A stretch of DNA of 64,000 bases from Dichetophora obliterata (GCA_963920525.1 OY986438.1:136085022-136149021), one strand, 5' to 3'; positions 1-11,983 are shown, numbered from the stretch's first letter. Numbers and translations are program-made. Notes: generated from the sequence alone by a model not told the origin.

Positions 1-179
1 ACGTTAAACGTTATGTCTATTGTCGTTCTTTTTATATTCGACTTCAAAGCAAACACACGTCTGCATAATACGCGGTAATTAATATTCAATTATTGTATAA
101 TATTGTAACTATTTTATATTTCTTGTAAATAAAGGCTAATCTTAGGATAAACTTCATCTTTTAATTCACAATCATAACA

Positions 180-1122
180 CTTAGGTATCACATGTTAGTC
201 TCATACGGCCAAAACTACTTTAAAAATAGCATTTTCACTGATTTGTGGGCGCGAAAAGGGGGCGTGGAAACCAATTCTTCGTACAGTTACTGTCAGTAAC
301 TACACTAACCAAAGTACCAAATTTAAGTCTTATATGACCAAAACCGTCTGAAATAAACCATTTTCATTTATTTGTGGGTGGTAAAAAAGGCCATTTTTAG
401 TGCAGTTGTCGACAGTAACTGTACATACTTAATTACAAAATTTTAGCCTTATACGACCCAAACCGACTGAAATATAACATTTTTATTGATTTAGGGGGCG
501 TAAAAGGGGGTGTGGCAAACATTTTTCCTCAACCATCTCGTACCTGAAACAAATCGACTGCCAAAATTTCAGGTCAATCGGTTCAGTAGTATTGGAATCT
601 ATAGACATCACACAGGCAGACACACATCGTTTTGCTTTATATATATATAGATATTGATTTGTGGGCGGTAAAAGTGGGCGTGAAAACATTTCTATATAGT
701 GACCGCCTCCTAGAGCACCTACACAGCAAGTTTCACTATAAAAATGTGTATAACTTCGCAATTGCCATGATTTCCAAAAAGTGGGCGTATATATATTGTG
801 ACCACGACCATTTTTTGTACAGTTACCGACAGTAACCATCTGAACAAAATTGCCAAATTTTAGTTTTTTACGATCGAAACCGTCTGATATATATCCGTTT
901 TCTTGTTTGTGATCGATAGCGCAAATTTGGCTTGTATGGGAGGTACCACGCCCCCTTGTCCAATCGTTACCAAACCTCACAGGAACACTCTCAAGATGTG
1001 GGTTCAGTTTCCCTTCTGAAAATGTCATAAAGATCGGTTCAGCGGTTTCGGAGTCTATACGTGATATAGCCACATACCCACATACCCACATACATACATC
1101 CATTTTAATATATATAGATAAC
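180..1122. repeat. mini-me/Helentron-like dispersed repeats, two units
   Basis: Degenerate units carry the phrases 'gtgggcggtaaaa', 'gggggcgtggcaaac' and 'gatcggttcag...tagt', and each ends in a TATATATAGAT tail (about 640-652 and 1105-1120) preceded by short CAGA/CACA-type runs. This matches the layout of dipteran mini-me or Helentron-related repeats. The long minus-strand open frame across it is non-coding. The first 180 bases show nothing recognisable. Family assignment is from memory of the motif layout. Confidence 0.55.
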
Positions 1123-1250
1123 TGTTTAAAATGAAAAAATAGATGGTAACAAAAAGTTAGTTTATTTCATTTTTATAAATGAACTAGCAACCCTCTGCGT
1201 TTTTGCTCGCGATACATAGACAATTTCTTTTTTATTTTTGTTGTATCAAG

Positions 1251-1589
1251 AAGTAACGCAAGTAAAAATTATAAATGTTTTTGAAAAAGTTCAACATTTT
1301 CTTGCTATTATAAAAACTTCATCCAGCGAGATTTATGGGCTTTTAAGAAAATTTATATATTTTAAGACTCTCTCTCTATCTCTTTTTAAAATGAAAATAC
1401 AAATTTAGAATTAAATATTGAAGTAACGCAAGTAAAAGTGATAAATGTTTTTGAAAAAGTTCAAAATTTTCTTGGTATTATAAAAACTTCATCCAGCGAG
1501 ATTTATGGGCTTTGTAAGAAAATGTATATATTTTAAGACTCTCTCTCTATCTCTTTTTAAAATGAAAATACAAATTTAGAATTAAATGT
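1251..1589. repeat. Tandem duplication, 170-bp unit
   Basis: The segment starting AAGTAACGCAAGTAAAA at 1251 recurs at 1421, exactly 170 bases later, and the two copies stay nearly identical through the TCTCTCTCTATCTC stretch. Two copies are present. It is non-coding, and the low divergence suggests a recent duplication. Confidence 0.85.
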
Positions 1590-1753
1590 TAATGTCGTTT
1601 ACTAAATTTTTTGTTAACGATTTAGTTAATTCATAAGTTTTAGGTTGGAGTTTTTTCCAAACAAATTATATCAGAAACCGTGTTAGATATACGTTAATTT
1701 ATTTTTTAATGAAAAATCGAAAAAAGTTTTCAGGGAAACGCGTACACATTAAA

Positions 1754-3165
1754 CTAAAATATTTGCCATGATTTCTCTCATTTTTGACACATCGCTCATT
1801 TCGTGCAAGACTGTCACAACTAAAAATTTTAATTATCGGAGAAGGTGTTTTCATACAGTTCATACCTCGAATCATAAAAGAGAATTATACTAAAAATAGA
1901 AGAAAAATAGAAAGAAAATCTTAAAAGGATTTTCAATGATGCAGTTAAATAACACTGACGGTAAATTTTCAACTTTAGAGAAGACACACTAAAACGCCGA
2001 GACATGTAAACTTTATTTCGATCGTAAAATTTAGTGGCATACTCAAATTTTTTTAATCAGGTCAAAATCTCGAGATTTTCAGATTTTTGGTATTTGACCT
2101 TCAAATTCAAAAAGTTAAAAACAATTAAATACCATTTATTATAATTTTTAACAATTACTTTTTTTTTGTATTTTCAAACATACCTCAAACATAAAAATCG
2201 AGGTTAGCTTTGCTTAGTCTATGATTTTTTTAAAGTTAAGCAAATTCCCTTTTTCCTTCATTTTTACCAAATTTGAATGTTGAACGTAAAAACTTTTAAA
2301 AAATTTAATTTTGTTTACTTAGATTAGTGTTTTTATTTCATGAGTAGATTAAATTTTGAAAGTTTAACCAAAATTGAAGGTGGTCAAAATTTTTTATCTC
2401 AAAAAATAAGAAAATATAGCTAAAAATGGGTCTAAAAGTGTGCCACCAAATTCTACAACCAAAAATTAAGTTTAAGTGTCTCGGTGTTTTCGTGTGTTTT
2501 TTAGACGTCCTAAAATGCAATCTTTAACTTCGATTTTAGCCTTTGTATTGGTAAAGGTGCCCCCAGACTATATGTTTCATACAGATGACATGTCAAAAAA
2601 ATTACATACGAATTTCATCTGTGTGTCAAAATTTAGTTTTTGTCATTCAGTTTTTACTTTTGTCTCCACACTATCTGACACGTCATTTGAAAATAAAATA
2701 CAGCTTTTGAAATTTTTGTAAACCGTTAAGCTCTTAAGTGTCCACCTTTGGCCATTCAAACTAAGAATAAATTCATTAAAAATCAATTTAATGAAAAATT
2801 TATAATAATTAATGAATTTTATTAAAAATCAATTTATTGAATAAATATCTTAAAATTTGCCTTTTCTTCTATTTTCACATAAAAAATTTATCAAACTGAC
2901 ATTTTGCACAGATAGAAAAACATACGAAATTATAGACTGTTCTAATTCAAAAATTTACAGACGCAAATACAAACGACATTTCAAAACGACATTTTCATAT
3001 GTTCCACACTATATGTAGCTAAAAACTATTTCTAATTACTGACGTGTCATATGTATGAAACATATAGTGTAGAAGCACTTTAATTCTCAAAAACAGCATT
3101 TTTGCATATTCAACTCTAAAAATTTTAATATTGTGTTGTGACAGTCCTGCAGGAAATGAGCGACA
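1754..3165. mobile_element. Foldback-like element, decayed
   Basis: An inverted repeat brackets 1.4 kb: CGCTCATTTCGTGCAAGACTGTCACAAC near 1793-1820 is matched in reverse complement near 3134-3163. Further nested inverted matches lie inside: 1980-2008 against 2474-2503, and 2560-2592 against 3041-3081. No transposase is visible, and the edges and target duplication are unclear. It is either a foldback transposon or a MITE inserted in a second inverted repeat. Confidence 0.45.
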
Positions 3166-3950
3166 TTTCTTTTATCGTATCTGCATTTCAGTACTTTTTA
3201 TTATTTAAAAATAAAGCTTAAGCTTTTCTTTTCTTTGAATAAATGATCCTTAAATAATCTATTTGACAACATAATTTGTTGCCTTACTGTTAATTCGATC
3301 TAAAAACGTGAGTCAAAAATATTTTCTGTACGGCTGTCAACTTTCTGCAGAGATAATGCCATGTTAATCTTCTAAAAACTATTGGATTAACCTTACAGTC
3401 GGAATAAAACTTGAAGGTTCAGTTTTTGGATTATTGTATACATATATTTTTACGTGTGTATTTATTGAAATCAAAAATTTCATTAATTTATAATTTGTCC
3501 ATAATGACTTAAAATAAAACTTATTTGAATATTTAAAAACAATTGTTATCGAACAAGTACATAATTCAAACAAGTACACTACAATATATTTAATAACACA
3601 ACAACAAAATTTACCATAAAAAGCTCGGTAAGGGTTCGATAAATTTTAATAAGTATGTTCATAACTTGATTATTTTTACTATTTTAAGCAAAGCCTGAAA
3701 ATAACTCTTTAAAATTTAATTTTTTAAGTTAAGTTCTGACTGTTAACTTTTTTATTAAATTAAAAAAGTTAAAAATTACTTTTAACTTTTATTTTTAAAA
3801 ATATAAGTTAAGAGGTTGACTTTTACTTTTTAAAATAAAAGTAAAATTTAAGGGTCTCTAAAGACTTTTATTTTCCAAAAATCTATAAAACTTGGAAACG
3901 AATGGATAAAATTGGATACTTCCTTCAACGGCTTTGTTCGTAATTGCTAA
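3166..3950. other. AT-rich spacer, nothing recognised
   Basis: Low-complexity AT-rich DNA with runs such as repeated 'aaagtt/aacttt' blocks at 3715-3850. No open frame has coding character and no repeat ends could be identified. Confidence 0.5.
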
Positions 3951-4020
3951 GCAAAGGTTTAGGAAAAAATAAACTGTTGCCACACCCCCTTTAACCGCCC
4001 ATAAATCAATAAAAATTCTA

Positions 4021-4380
4021 TATTTAAGACGGTTTTGATCGTATTAAACTAAAATTTAGTAAATAAGTTCGTATAACTGTCGGTAGCTATACCAAAAATA
4101 GGCGTAGTCAAACTATAGCTTTTGGCAAATATATAGCAAAAACTATAGGTTTTGGTTGTATTAAACTAAAATTTAGTAAATAAGTTCGTATGATAACTGT
4201 CGGTTACTATACCAAAAATAGGCGTAGTCACACTATAGCTTTTGGCAAATATATAGCAAAAACTATAGGTTTTGGTTGTATTAAAATAAAATTTAGTAAA
4301 TAATTTTGTATGATAACTGTCGGTAACTATACCAAAAATAGGCGTAGTCACACTATAGCTACGCCTATTTTTAAGAAAGG
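4021..4380. repeat. Tandem repeat, 120-bp unit, about three copies
   Basis: Units starting near 4021, 4141 and 4261 repeat the phrase 'gtattaaactaaaatttagtaaataagttcgta' and 'ggcgtagtcacactatagct' with a period of 120. The unit is related to the mini-me-like sequences at 180-900 and 60120-60240. It is non-coding; the small minus-strand frame across it only reflects the repeat. Confidence 0.8.
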
Positions 4381-4870
4381 ATCAAAAGACTTCGAAGCTC
4401 CTGGTCCGATTGAGCTCAAACTTTGGCAATAGATTTGGTTCGAGTACGAGATGGTTTCAGAAAAAATTTGCCACACCCCTTTTACCGCTCAAAACTTTAA
4501 AAAATTTGAGATATCCAATAGCTCGAACTTGGGTATTCGACCATAATTTACACGTTTCGTTTAAGAGATAACATTTTATGGGAGTTGGACAAGGGGGAGT
4601 TGCACCTCCCACACAACCCAAATTTGCGATATCGAATAGCTTTATAGTTATAAGTCGCACAGCGTCGAAATTCAGTATACGACCTCAATTTACACATGCA
4701 GTTTAATTGATTTAACTTTATGGGGATTGGTCAAGGAGGCGTGGCACCTCCTATACAACCCAAATTTGCGATATCGAATAGCTTTGAAGTTATAGGTCGC
4801 ACAGCTTCAGAATGCAGTATTCGACCTAACTTATTTACAGCTTCAGAATGCAGTATTCGACCTAATTTAT
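4381..4870. repeat. Tandem repeat, about 145-bp unit, left half
   Basis: The phrases 'caacccaaatttgcgatatcgaatagctt', 'gtcgcacagc' and 'cagtattcgacct' recur with a spacing of about 145, plus a 34-base duplication at 4800-4865. The same array resumes at about 6930 on the far side of the LINE, so this is one array split by that insertion. Confidence 0.75.
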
Positions 4871-6905
4871 TTTTATATTTAATACAAGGATAAGCCACTA
4901 GAATGGCCTAATTATTGTACAGGGAAAATTCAAATGGCAAAAAAAAACAAAACTAATTTAAGTAAAAATACAACAAATCCAATATTCAATTCAATTTTTC
5001 AATTAATACACTTACATTTAACTAAAAGATAGAAAGAAAAAAATAATCAAAGTAACAATATTTAAACTAAACCCGCCCTGCACGAAAATAAGGGTAAACA
5101 CACAGTAACAAAAAGAAAATGAAAAATAAACATTTTATTTTATTTTAACACACCAGCAGTAGCAACAAAAGTAAAATAAGTGAGTAAATAATTGGCTAAC
5201 AAAATTTACAAGAGCAATAACAATTTTTTTTTTTTAAATAAATTGTTAGTATTAAAATTTCCTTGCCAAAACGTCCATAAATTGACTAATAGTCAGCGAT
5301 AAATTTCGTTCCCGGTAAAGAAAAACTGTATTCCAGAGCCTACATGCGCGTACCGTAAACGATCTTTCCATAATAGAAGAAGAGAAAGCAGGGCTCAATA
5401 GCATATGAGTTCTGCTTGAGTTGGAAAATTTGAATTTGTTTACCAGATATACAGGAGATTTTATTTTAAGGATTTTATAGAGCAATAGAAGTATGCGTAA
5501 TTTAATATAATTTTCAAAACTACTTCCAATAAAGTCTTTAACATATTCAGAGACGTGATCATGAATCCGGAGATTGTATACAAAACGAATTACTCTGTGA
5601 AGACATAACTTCAATTTGTTCATATACTGCTGAGTGGTACCTGAAAATAATTCTAATACATACAACATTACTGGCATAAATAAGGCATGACCTATTGTTT
5701 TCCTAATAAAGAAAGGCAGGAAATAGCTGATACAAAACAATTTACGGAGGGCAAATGAGACCTTGGAGATTATGTGATTAATTCGAAAATTAAAAGATAA
5801 CTCTTTATCAATATAGAAGCCAAGACTTTTGTAGTGCGAAGTAAATTCTATAACCTCATTATTAATACAAATTAATGGAGCTTTTGTTTTTGAAGGGTTT
5901 AGATCAATAAAGTTTTGTTTTGACCAATTTGAGATATTATCCAAGTCCCTGTTAACTTGCATCGAAAAACGACTTAAGTCTCCATCACTACATATTCCAA
6001 CCAGTTGCACATCATCCGCGTAGATATGTCCTGAACAGAAAGAAAGACACTCAAATATGTCATTTATATAAATCATGAACAAAAGAGGACCTAATATTGA
6101 ACCCTGCGGGACTCCCCTGTGTAATTCAATCAGACTAGAAACAAACTCGCCAGATTGAACATATTGCTCACGCCTGTGAAGGTAAGAAAACACCAAATTG
6201 CAGGCTGCTTTTTCAAATTTGTATTTAAAGTAAAGCTTGTTAACAAGCACATTGTGACAAATGGAATCAAAAGCTTTCCTGAAATCCAAAAAAATTAAAA
6301 CTGGGATAAACTTTTTATCAACCGCGTATCTGATATTATCAACAAGGTCCAACATGAGATTAGTTGTATTATGGTGAGCTTTAAAACCAGACTGAAAATT
6401 AGAAATTAAATTGTTAGTTTCTAAGTAACCAAGAATCTGTGATTTCATGATGTATTCCAAAATTTTTGAAAAGACTACTACCAGTCTTTTATGGGACGGT
6501 AGTCAGAAACATGTTTAGGATTTTTTACCTTTGGGATTGGCGTAACCTTCGCAACCTTCCATGCTGTTAGGAACGACGACGTAGTAAGGATGGTGTTAAA
6601 AATATAAAGCAAGTGTGATGAAATAGAAGGAAAGAATATTTTCAAAAATTTTAGCGAAACTCCATCCATACCAACTGCGTTAGATTTTATTGACAAAATT
6701 GAGCACCATAGCTCATACTCACTGAATGTTCTGAAAGAGAAATTTTGGATGTAGTCACTATTTACGGTAGGAGAGGATGGCTGCAGAGACTGGTCAATGG
6801 GTGGTAAGACAGAAAAACTGTTAAAATTATCAACGTCAACAGTTGCACTTTTTTCTAACTCGCTAATGACTCCAACATTTCTCAATTTTTGCCACATTTG
6901 ATTAC
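4871..6905 (-). mobile_element. Non-LTR retrotransposon (LINE), 5'-truncated
   Basis: A minus-strand insertion of about 2 kb that contains the reverse transcriptase below and a 3' untranslated region (about 4871-5251) ending in A-rich sequence. There is no endonuclease domain, so only the 3' half is present, as is usual for LINE copies cut short during insertion. It sits inside a tandem array that continues on both sides. The edges are approximate; AATTTA occurs at both junctions and may be a weak target duplication. Confidence 0.75.
5252..6897 (-). pseudogene. Reverse transcriptase of a CR1/Jockey-like LINE, frameshifted
   Basis: Two minus-strand frames (6897-6478, then 6460-5252) make one reverse transcriptase. 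The first ends in the conserved DYRPI motif and then runs into TAG. The second resumes at FSKILEYIMKS in another frame, so a small indel near 6480 broke it. In the second part are the catalytic motifs FLDFRKAFDS (A), GVPQGSILGPLLF (B) and YADD (C), followed by the thumb and a His/Cys-poor tail to the stop at 5252. The N-terminal endonuclease is missing. The enzyme family copies LINE RNA into DNA at the target site; this copy should be dead. The clade is judged by eye only (CR1/Jockey-like). Confidence 0.88.
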
Positions 6906-6929
6906 GGGAGCAATCTGAGAAAAAAATTT

Positions 6930-7240
6930 ACTGATAAATTTGTATGGAGTTTGCCAAGGGGGCGTGGCACCTCCAATTCAACCCAAATTTGCGATATCGA
7001 ATAGCTTTGGAGTATAGGTCGCACAGTGTCAGAATTCCGTATTCGACCTAATTTTACAAATGAAATTTCATTGGTAACATTTTATAAGCGTTGGACAACG
7101 GGGCGTGATACTTCCCATACAACCCAAATTTGCGATATTGAATACTTTGGAGTTATTACTTCAGAATTCAGTATTCGACCTCAATGTACACATGCCATTT
7201 CATTGATTTAATTTTATAGGCGTTGAAAAATTAGATTAGA
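6930..7240. repeat. Tandem repeat, right half of the array split by the LINE
   Basis: It carries the same 'acccaaatttgcgatat...gaatagctttggagt' and 'cagtattcgacct' phrases as 4381-4870, in two more degenerate units. The open frame on the plus strand is repeat-derived. Confidence 0.7.
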
Positions 7241-7266
7241 TGGACTCTCAAAATGTACTTCTTTAA

Positions 7267-9168
7267 CCCTCGGAGGTATAAGGGTTTTTTGGCGCTAAAC
7301 GGTATAACCAGGTCTGTGCAGACCTTTATACGTTTTGTATGGAAATACATAGCCATGTGTCCTAAAAGTTTGTGTAAATGTGTTCTATGCTAGTAAAAAC
7401 ACAAAATAAACAATAAACACATTTTTTTAAACTTGTTAAGTAGCTATTTACGCTATTTTATTAATAAAAATTTAAAAAACTGATTTTATACGCGGCATTC
7501 AAGGCACGCGTACCTGGCATGTGAATGCTGTTGACATACTGGATTTTTGCAATACATGCAATGGAATCGTGTCTTACGCTGCTTTTTTCCAGTTTGTAAC
7601 ATTGCGAGCACGATGGTCTAGTGGATGATGATGCGGCATGGGCTGGTTGATCATCAATCGGCGGGCCTGCAGCTACATGCAAAAAAAATAAATTGAAAAT
7701 TTTTTCGAATTTGAATTCAATAAATAAATAAATGAAATGCTTACCTCTACACCGAATAACTCCATTGCCTGTTTCACGTGTTGCATGCCTCTAACTATTG
7801 GATTGGCTCCCCTTTCTTCCATGTGAGGGATCACCAGCTGCTCCGCCAATTCCATGAGGAAGACACGTCTCCTGTCGTTCCTCTTTACATGTCCCAATTT
7901 GTCATGAATGACAAAAGCTGCCAATCCCGCAACATCCAACATGTTATAAAACAATGCTAGCGGCCACCTGTTTGTGGCCCGTTTACAGGTGTAACCACCG
8001 ATCATTTGATCCATCGTGTCTACTCCAGATTTATACATATTATTTTCTAAAATCTGGAGTGGCTTCTTCGCTGGTTTCGATGAGTCGATAGCGGAATTAT
8101 AATGCTCCGTCGAGATAAGCACCACTACCTTCTTCTATTTTGGCACGTAGGAGCACAGAGCGATATTATTGTTGTGGTATCCGAACAATGTGCTCAATAC
8201 CTCTCTTTTCGGATCCAGCATCTCCTTCGGTATGCAGGCTTTATTTTTTCTGATAGTTCCTACATATGCCAACCGTTTCGTCATCAAGATCGTGGCCAAA
8301 TCATATGACGAAAAAAAATTGTCAGCATATATTGTTCGTCCAGACCCACGGTACTTCTCAACCAACTTGAGAACAACGTTCTCGCCCAGATTTACCGCAC
8401 GTGCTTCGCTAGCTTCTTTTCCAACATAAATTATTCCCTTTAGTGGGTAATTAGAGTTGGAGTCGCACACCCACCAGATTTTAATGCCGTATTTGGCTGA
8501 CTTTGAAGGTATGTACTGAGTGAAGCGCGTGCGGCCTCTGTACGGGAACAGTTGTTCATCAACTGTTATTTGGGCACCCGGAACATATCGACGCTCCAAA
8601 TTGATCATCAACATGTTCCAAATGTCATCGATGGCAGCTGATTTACTTTGGAGAAGTCGAGCTGATTTACTTTGGAGAAGTTTGGAATGTTTTTACACAA
8701 CTCAAAACCAAGATAGACATATCACGTGATTGCAGTAGAAAAAATACAATAGCAATGCAACAACAAAAGCCAAATTACTATTATTACTATTTGAGGTATG
8801 ATCAAAACCATTTTTTTTTTGATATACTAGCATTTTACTTGCGCTCTATTCAATATGTACAGTATATATGTACATATTTTGCACAAAATCCCTCTCAAAA
8901 TCGCTTTTAATCACCTGCCCCCCTTTAATTCCATACAAAATATACATAGGTCTGCACAGACCTGGTTATACCGTTTGGACCAAAATATTTGTAAACCCGG
9001 ATTAATCTGAACCCGGACCCATAATCGGTCTGATTTTTGGCTCATTGTGTTCCCAGCATGTTGCTCCAGGAAGTCATGGAAGGATTTCTCTCTAACACTA
9101 AAAACAAAAAAGTTATACCCACTTTAATATACAAAAGGTCTGCACAGACCTATTTATACGTCCGAGGG
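7267..9168 (-). mobile_element. piggyBac-type transposon, decayed
   Basis: The element is bounded by TTAA at 7263-7266 and 9169-9172, the piggyBac target. Its ends are inverted copies beginning CCCTCGGASGTATAA. A near-palindrome AGGTCTGTGCAGACCT lies at 7310-7325 on the left and at 9136-9151 and 8948-8963 on the right. The phrase AACGGTATAACCAGG is shared by the left end and the internal right copy. At 1902 bp with a damaged, N-terminally deleted transposase it cannot move by itself. A short duplication (8636-8680, 'ctgatttactttggagaag' twice) marks the point where the upstream coding part is lost. Confidence 0.9.
7486..8660 (-). pseudogene. piggyBac transposase remnant
   Basis: It encodes the C-terminal two-thirds of a piggyBac transposase. 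Visible motifs: YVPGAQITVDEQLFPYRGR (first Asp), KYGIKIWWVCD, IYADNFFSSYDL (second Asp) and KSGVDTMDQMIGGYTCKR (third acidic site), then the cysteine-rich C-terminal domain. Damage: an in-frame TAG at 8135-8137 just after YVPK, and a frameshift between IACI and CKNPVCQQH, after which the domain ends at TAA 7486-7488. A GTAAGC at 7744 and a poly-T/AG at 7673 look like a 72-base intron or a degenerate insertion; the phase does not fit perfectly. The N-terminal third, including the normal start, is absent. Confidence 0.88.
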
Positions 9169-9385
9169 TTAAGAATTTTTATAAAGTTTGGATGTGCTTG
9201 TTTATTATGGATTTGGCACACTGTGCGAAAAGAAAAGAAAAATAATATTAGCTATCAAATTATTAACTCGGCTTTTTTTTTTGAGAACGTGTGTATATGT
9301 ATTATACTAGATATTGCTTCCGGATGAACATTATCACCAGATTCGCAATTTTATACTTGCTCGATTATGTTACCGGCAATATATA

Positions 9386-9623
9386 GTCACCTAAAATTCA
9401 AGAAGGGGCAACAACAAAAATGAAAAATAGACTTTTTGATTATGATGCACCGTATCAAGATACTTGTTCCTGCAAAATTTTACACTCCTACAACTAAAAA
9501 CGACGATTTTATTAACAAATTCTAAAAGCCCTCAGTGCAAGCGCTTGAGAAATATAGAAAGTTTTTTGTTTCTCCTGTAAAAACATAAAAAATGTTATTA
9601 CGCTTTCTTGGATTTTAGGTGAC
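9386..9623. mobile_element. Small MITE downstream of the CINP-like gene
   Basis: An inverted repeat GTCACCTAAAATYCAAGAA lies at 9386-9404 and in reverse at 9605-9623. The interior is non-coding. It lies about 115 bases past the CINP-like stop codon and may sit in that gene's 3' untranslated region; an AATAAA on the minus strand at 9508-9513 lies inside it. Its superfamily is not clear. Confidence 0.6.
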
Positions 9624-9738
9624 GATAATATGTAAATATACTTCAATACAAAAGAACATTTCCAGTCATTACATCACCACATAGTCTGTATTCAGCACAC
9701 TGCAGTCCAGATTATCAGTCGCTTGGTCATTAATCAAT

Positions 9739-10484
9739 TTAAACTTCCATAGTCTCAAAATTGAAATTTTTAAACATGCTGGTAAATTCCGGTGTTAAAG
9801 CATGCCGTGGTTCACGCCAAGCCTTACATATAAAATTAAGTTCCTTGTGATCCTTGCTATAAGTCAATTCCTCTAAAAAGAATAATTCCAAAGTACATAA
9901 TTTTTAATGCTCTATTAATTATATTCTCGCATGTATTTGGTACTTGGACATTACTTACCCAGCACCATTTCCTTGATCTCATACTCAGCATCGTACAATA
10001 CCATGATCAACTCTGCAAAATCTAGAACATCACGTAATTGCCAGTTGCGATAGAAGATATGTTCGTATAGCTGTCCGTTAGCGGCACATAATTTCTGAAG
10101 CGCTAGTAAATTTTCCCTTGAGTGCTCCGTAGAGTCCAACATACGATCCACTAATAGCATTAATCGTTCACGTGGCGCTTTAAGCCCCTGTTGCGATTCT
10201 TTAAGCCGATTATGAGTACGTGGAGTATTCCTTTTTTGTAAATTCTTCGTTAAAGTCAAGCATTTACTAAACCTTTTAGTCATATCGTTTACAAGAGGCA
10301 AACCGGAAGAGTGCAAAGAATTCCAATCCTTGTAATCGGTTTTGAGATTGCGAACGATTTCGTCTAGTTCGAGCTTAACTGATTGCACTGCTGAGTTGTT
10401 AGATTAAAGTAAAAACAGGTATTGTGTTGATTTAATAAAAAGAGATGACCTACCAAAAGCTGATTCAGTTTTTATGGAGCTCAT
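9739..10484 (-). CDS. CINP: CINP-like protein (CDK2-interacting protein homologue), three exons
   Basis: Exons on the minus strand: 10484-10454, 10390-9959 and 9872-9739, separated by introns of 63 and 86 bases. Donors are GTAGGT and GTAAGT, acceptors CTCAG and TTTTTAG, and the phases join cleanly to give 198 aa, close to human CINP (about 212). The first exon starts MSSIKTESAF; the last begins EELTYSKDHKEL and ends FNFETMEV. Family-like features are the DWNSL region near residue 30, a central helical segment, and F-x-x-x-W followed by a Tyr-Asp-Ala-Glu-Tyr helix near the end of exon 2. CINP binds CDK2/cyclin complexes and the ATR partner ATRIP, and works in DNA replication and checkpoint signalling in the nucleus. 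Identity rests on pattern similarity remembered for the family, not on a search. MITEs lie within about 250 bases on both sides. Confidence 0.72.
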
Positions 10485-10713
10485 AACTTTGGTTTATCCT
10501 GGTTTTTAAAATTTTAATCTGTAGCATATTCCTTCGCGATGGCCTTGAAATCATATGGCAGATGTACCGTTGCAAACGTAACAATTTAAATAGTATTACG
10601 TATTAAAGAACTGAGCTTACCGTGAGCACAAACCTTAAATATTTTACTTTGACAACAAGATGGATATCAAGATAGGGTGGTTCAAAGAAAGTTATTGAAG
10701 CAAAAATAGCTTA

Positions 10714-10850
10714 GTTCCGGTTTCCACTCGTCAAGTTTTCTTGAAAGCAAGTTCGAAAATACAAAGGAGAGAACAGCACGACATCTGATGCTGTTCGTTC
10801 CTTTGTATTTTCTAACTTGCTTTCAAAAAAACTTGAGTGGAAACCGGCAC
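10714..10850. mobile_element. Tourist/Harbinger-like palindromic MITE
   Basis: A near-perfect hairpin of 137 bases with ends GTKCCGGTTTCCACTC and arms of about 55 bases, flanked by TTA on both sides (10711-10713 and 10851-10853). A 3-bp TTA target is typical of PIF/Harbinger elements. It lies 230 bases upstream of the CINP-like start codon, so it may sit in or near that promoter. Confidence 0.72.
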
Positions 10851-11690
10851 TTAAAAAAAGGTGCTTATGCCATGTTCATGTATTGTACCTAAATAATGCT
10901 ATTCACAGTTGAAGCGTATATTTGCACGTTTTAGTCCGAGAAATTTCTTTTGGTAAAAATGGTAAAAGTGTCAAATCAGCTTAAAATCAGCTGTTCACAA
11001 GTTAGCAAAGAAAGTGGAAAACATAAAAAGTTCTTTGAAATAAATAAAAACTATTGGAATGATAAGCAGCAACATGTTAAATTGTGGAAAACTAAATGTA
11101 AATGTTAATTTGCGAATTAATTTCAATATTGTAATACATATGAATGTGAACATTTTTTTTCATTTCGGCAGACGATTTTGTTTGACAGTTTGCACTAATT
11201 TAGTCCGAAAAACGTTGCCGTACTTTTTTGTGTTTTTTTTTCTATTTTTGAGAGATTTTTTCTTATTCTCACGTTTTTGACAGTTTAACCATTTTGAGTC
11301 CAAAAAGTACGGGAACAGACCTATTATTACGCAAACAAAAAAATTATGGTACCATTTGAGTTGTGTTAACGTCAGCATATTCACATAAATCTTACATCGT
11401 TAAAAAGGTATTTTCGAGTACATTTGCAGAATATAATATTTATTCGAATAAGTTGTCATTAAGAATGGTAAAACTGAGCAAATGTAAAAACCTTTCTTCC
11501 CAATGGGACAGTGGAAACCAATAGCAACACAGTTCTGTTGATCATCGTTACTGTAGCATACACGAGAGAGAAAAAAGTGACTCAGAACACTTCAACAGAG
11601 CTGTTTGGCATTGTTGTTGTTGCTGTTTCTTTATTACTCTCTCGAACTGATAACCTGAACAAAATCAAGTAATTTCATTCAATGAACCCA
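10851..11690. other. Intergenic DNA, nothing firm
   Basis: AT-rich sequence with a poly-T tract (11152-11285) that gives chance frames on both strands. No gene, and no transposon ends that I can defend. An inverted pair 'aacacagttctgttga/tcaacagagctgttt' at 11528-11617 is short. Confidence 0.4.
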
Positions 11691-11785
11691 GTGGTAAAGA
11701 GACACATGACGTAACCAATTATTTCTTTTATACCTACAATGCAGCTGCGAGACCTCCAACGCCTGTAGAGTTAAGAATTGAGTTT
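11690..11785. repeat. Dispersed repeat shared with 28343-28430
   Basis: The phrases 'cagtggtaaa', 'gacacatgacgtaaccaatt', 'agctgcgag' and 'cctcc' occur in the same order at 11690-11785 and 28343-28430. Both copies lie in non-coding DNA. The family is unknown. Confidence 0.65.
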
Positions 11786-11983
11786 TTGATGTGAAAGCTT
11801 CTTCAGGCGCATTGAGTCATTTTCTGAAGAGGAAAATCTTAACTTTAACGAAATCCTTATTCATGACACGGCATCCACACATTAAGAGAAATACCATATT
11901 TCATACAGTGTAAGTCGCATTAGCCAAAATTGTATAAAATGTAATAAATATAATGTAAGAAGGAATTTTAGACATTTATAAGG

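Noticed and set aside
483..1103. 206-aa open frame on the minus strand
   Set aside because: It runs through two mini-me-like repeats and their TATATA tails; no domain and no coding pattern.
8102..8729. Plus-strand frames over the piggyBac remnant
   Set aside because: The minus strand carries the transposase motifs; the plus frames have none.
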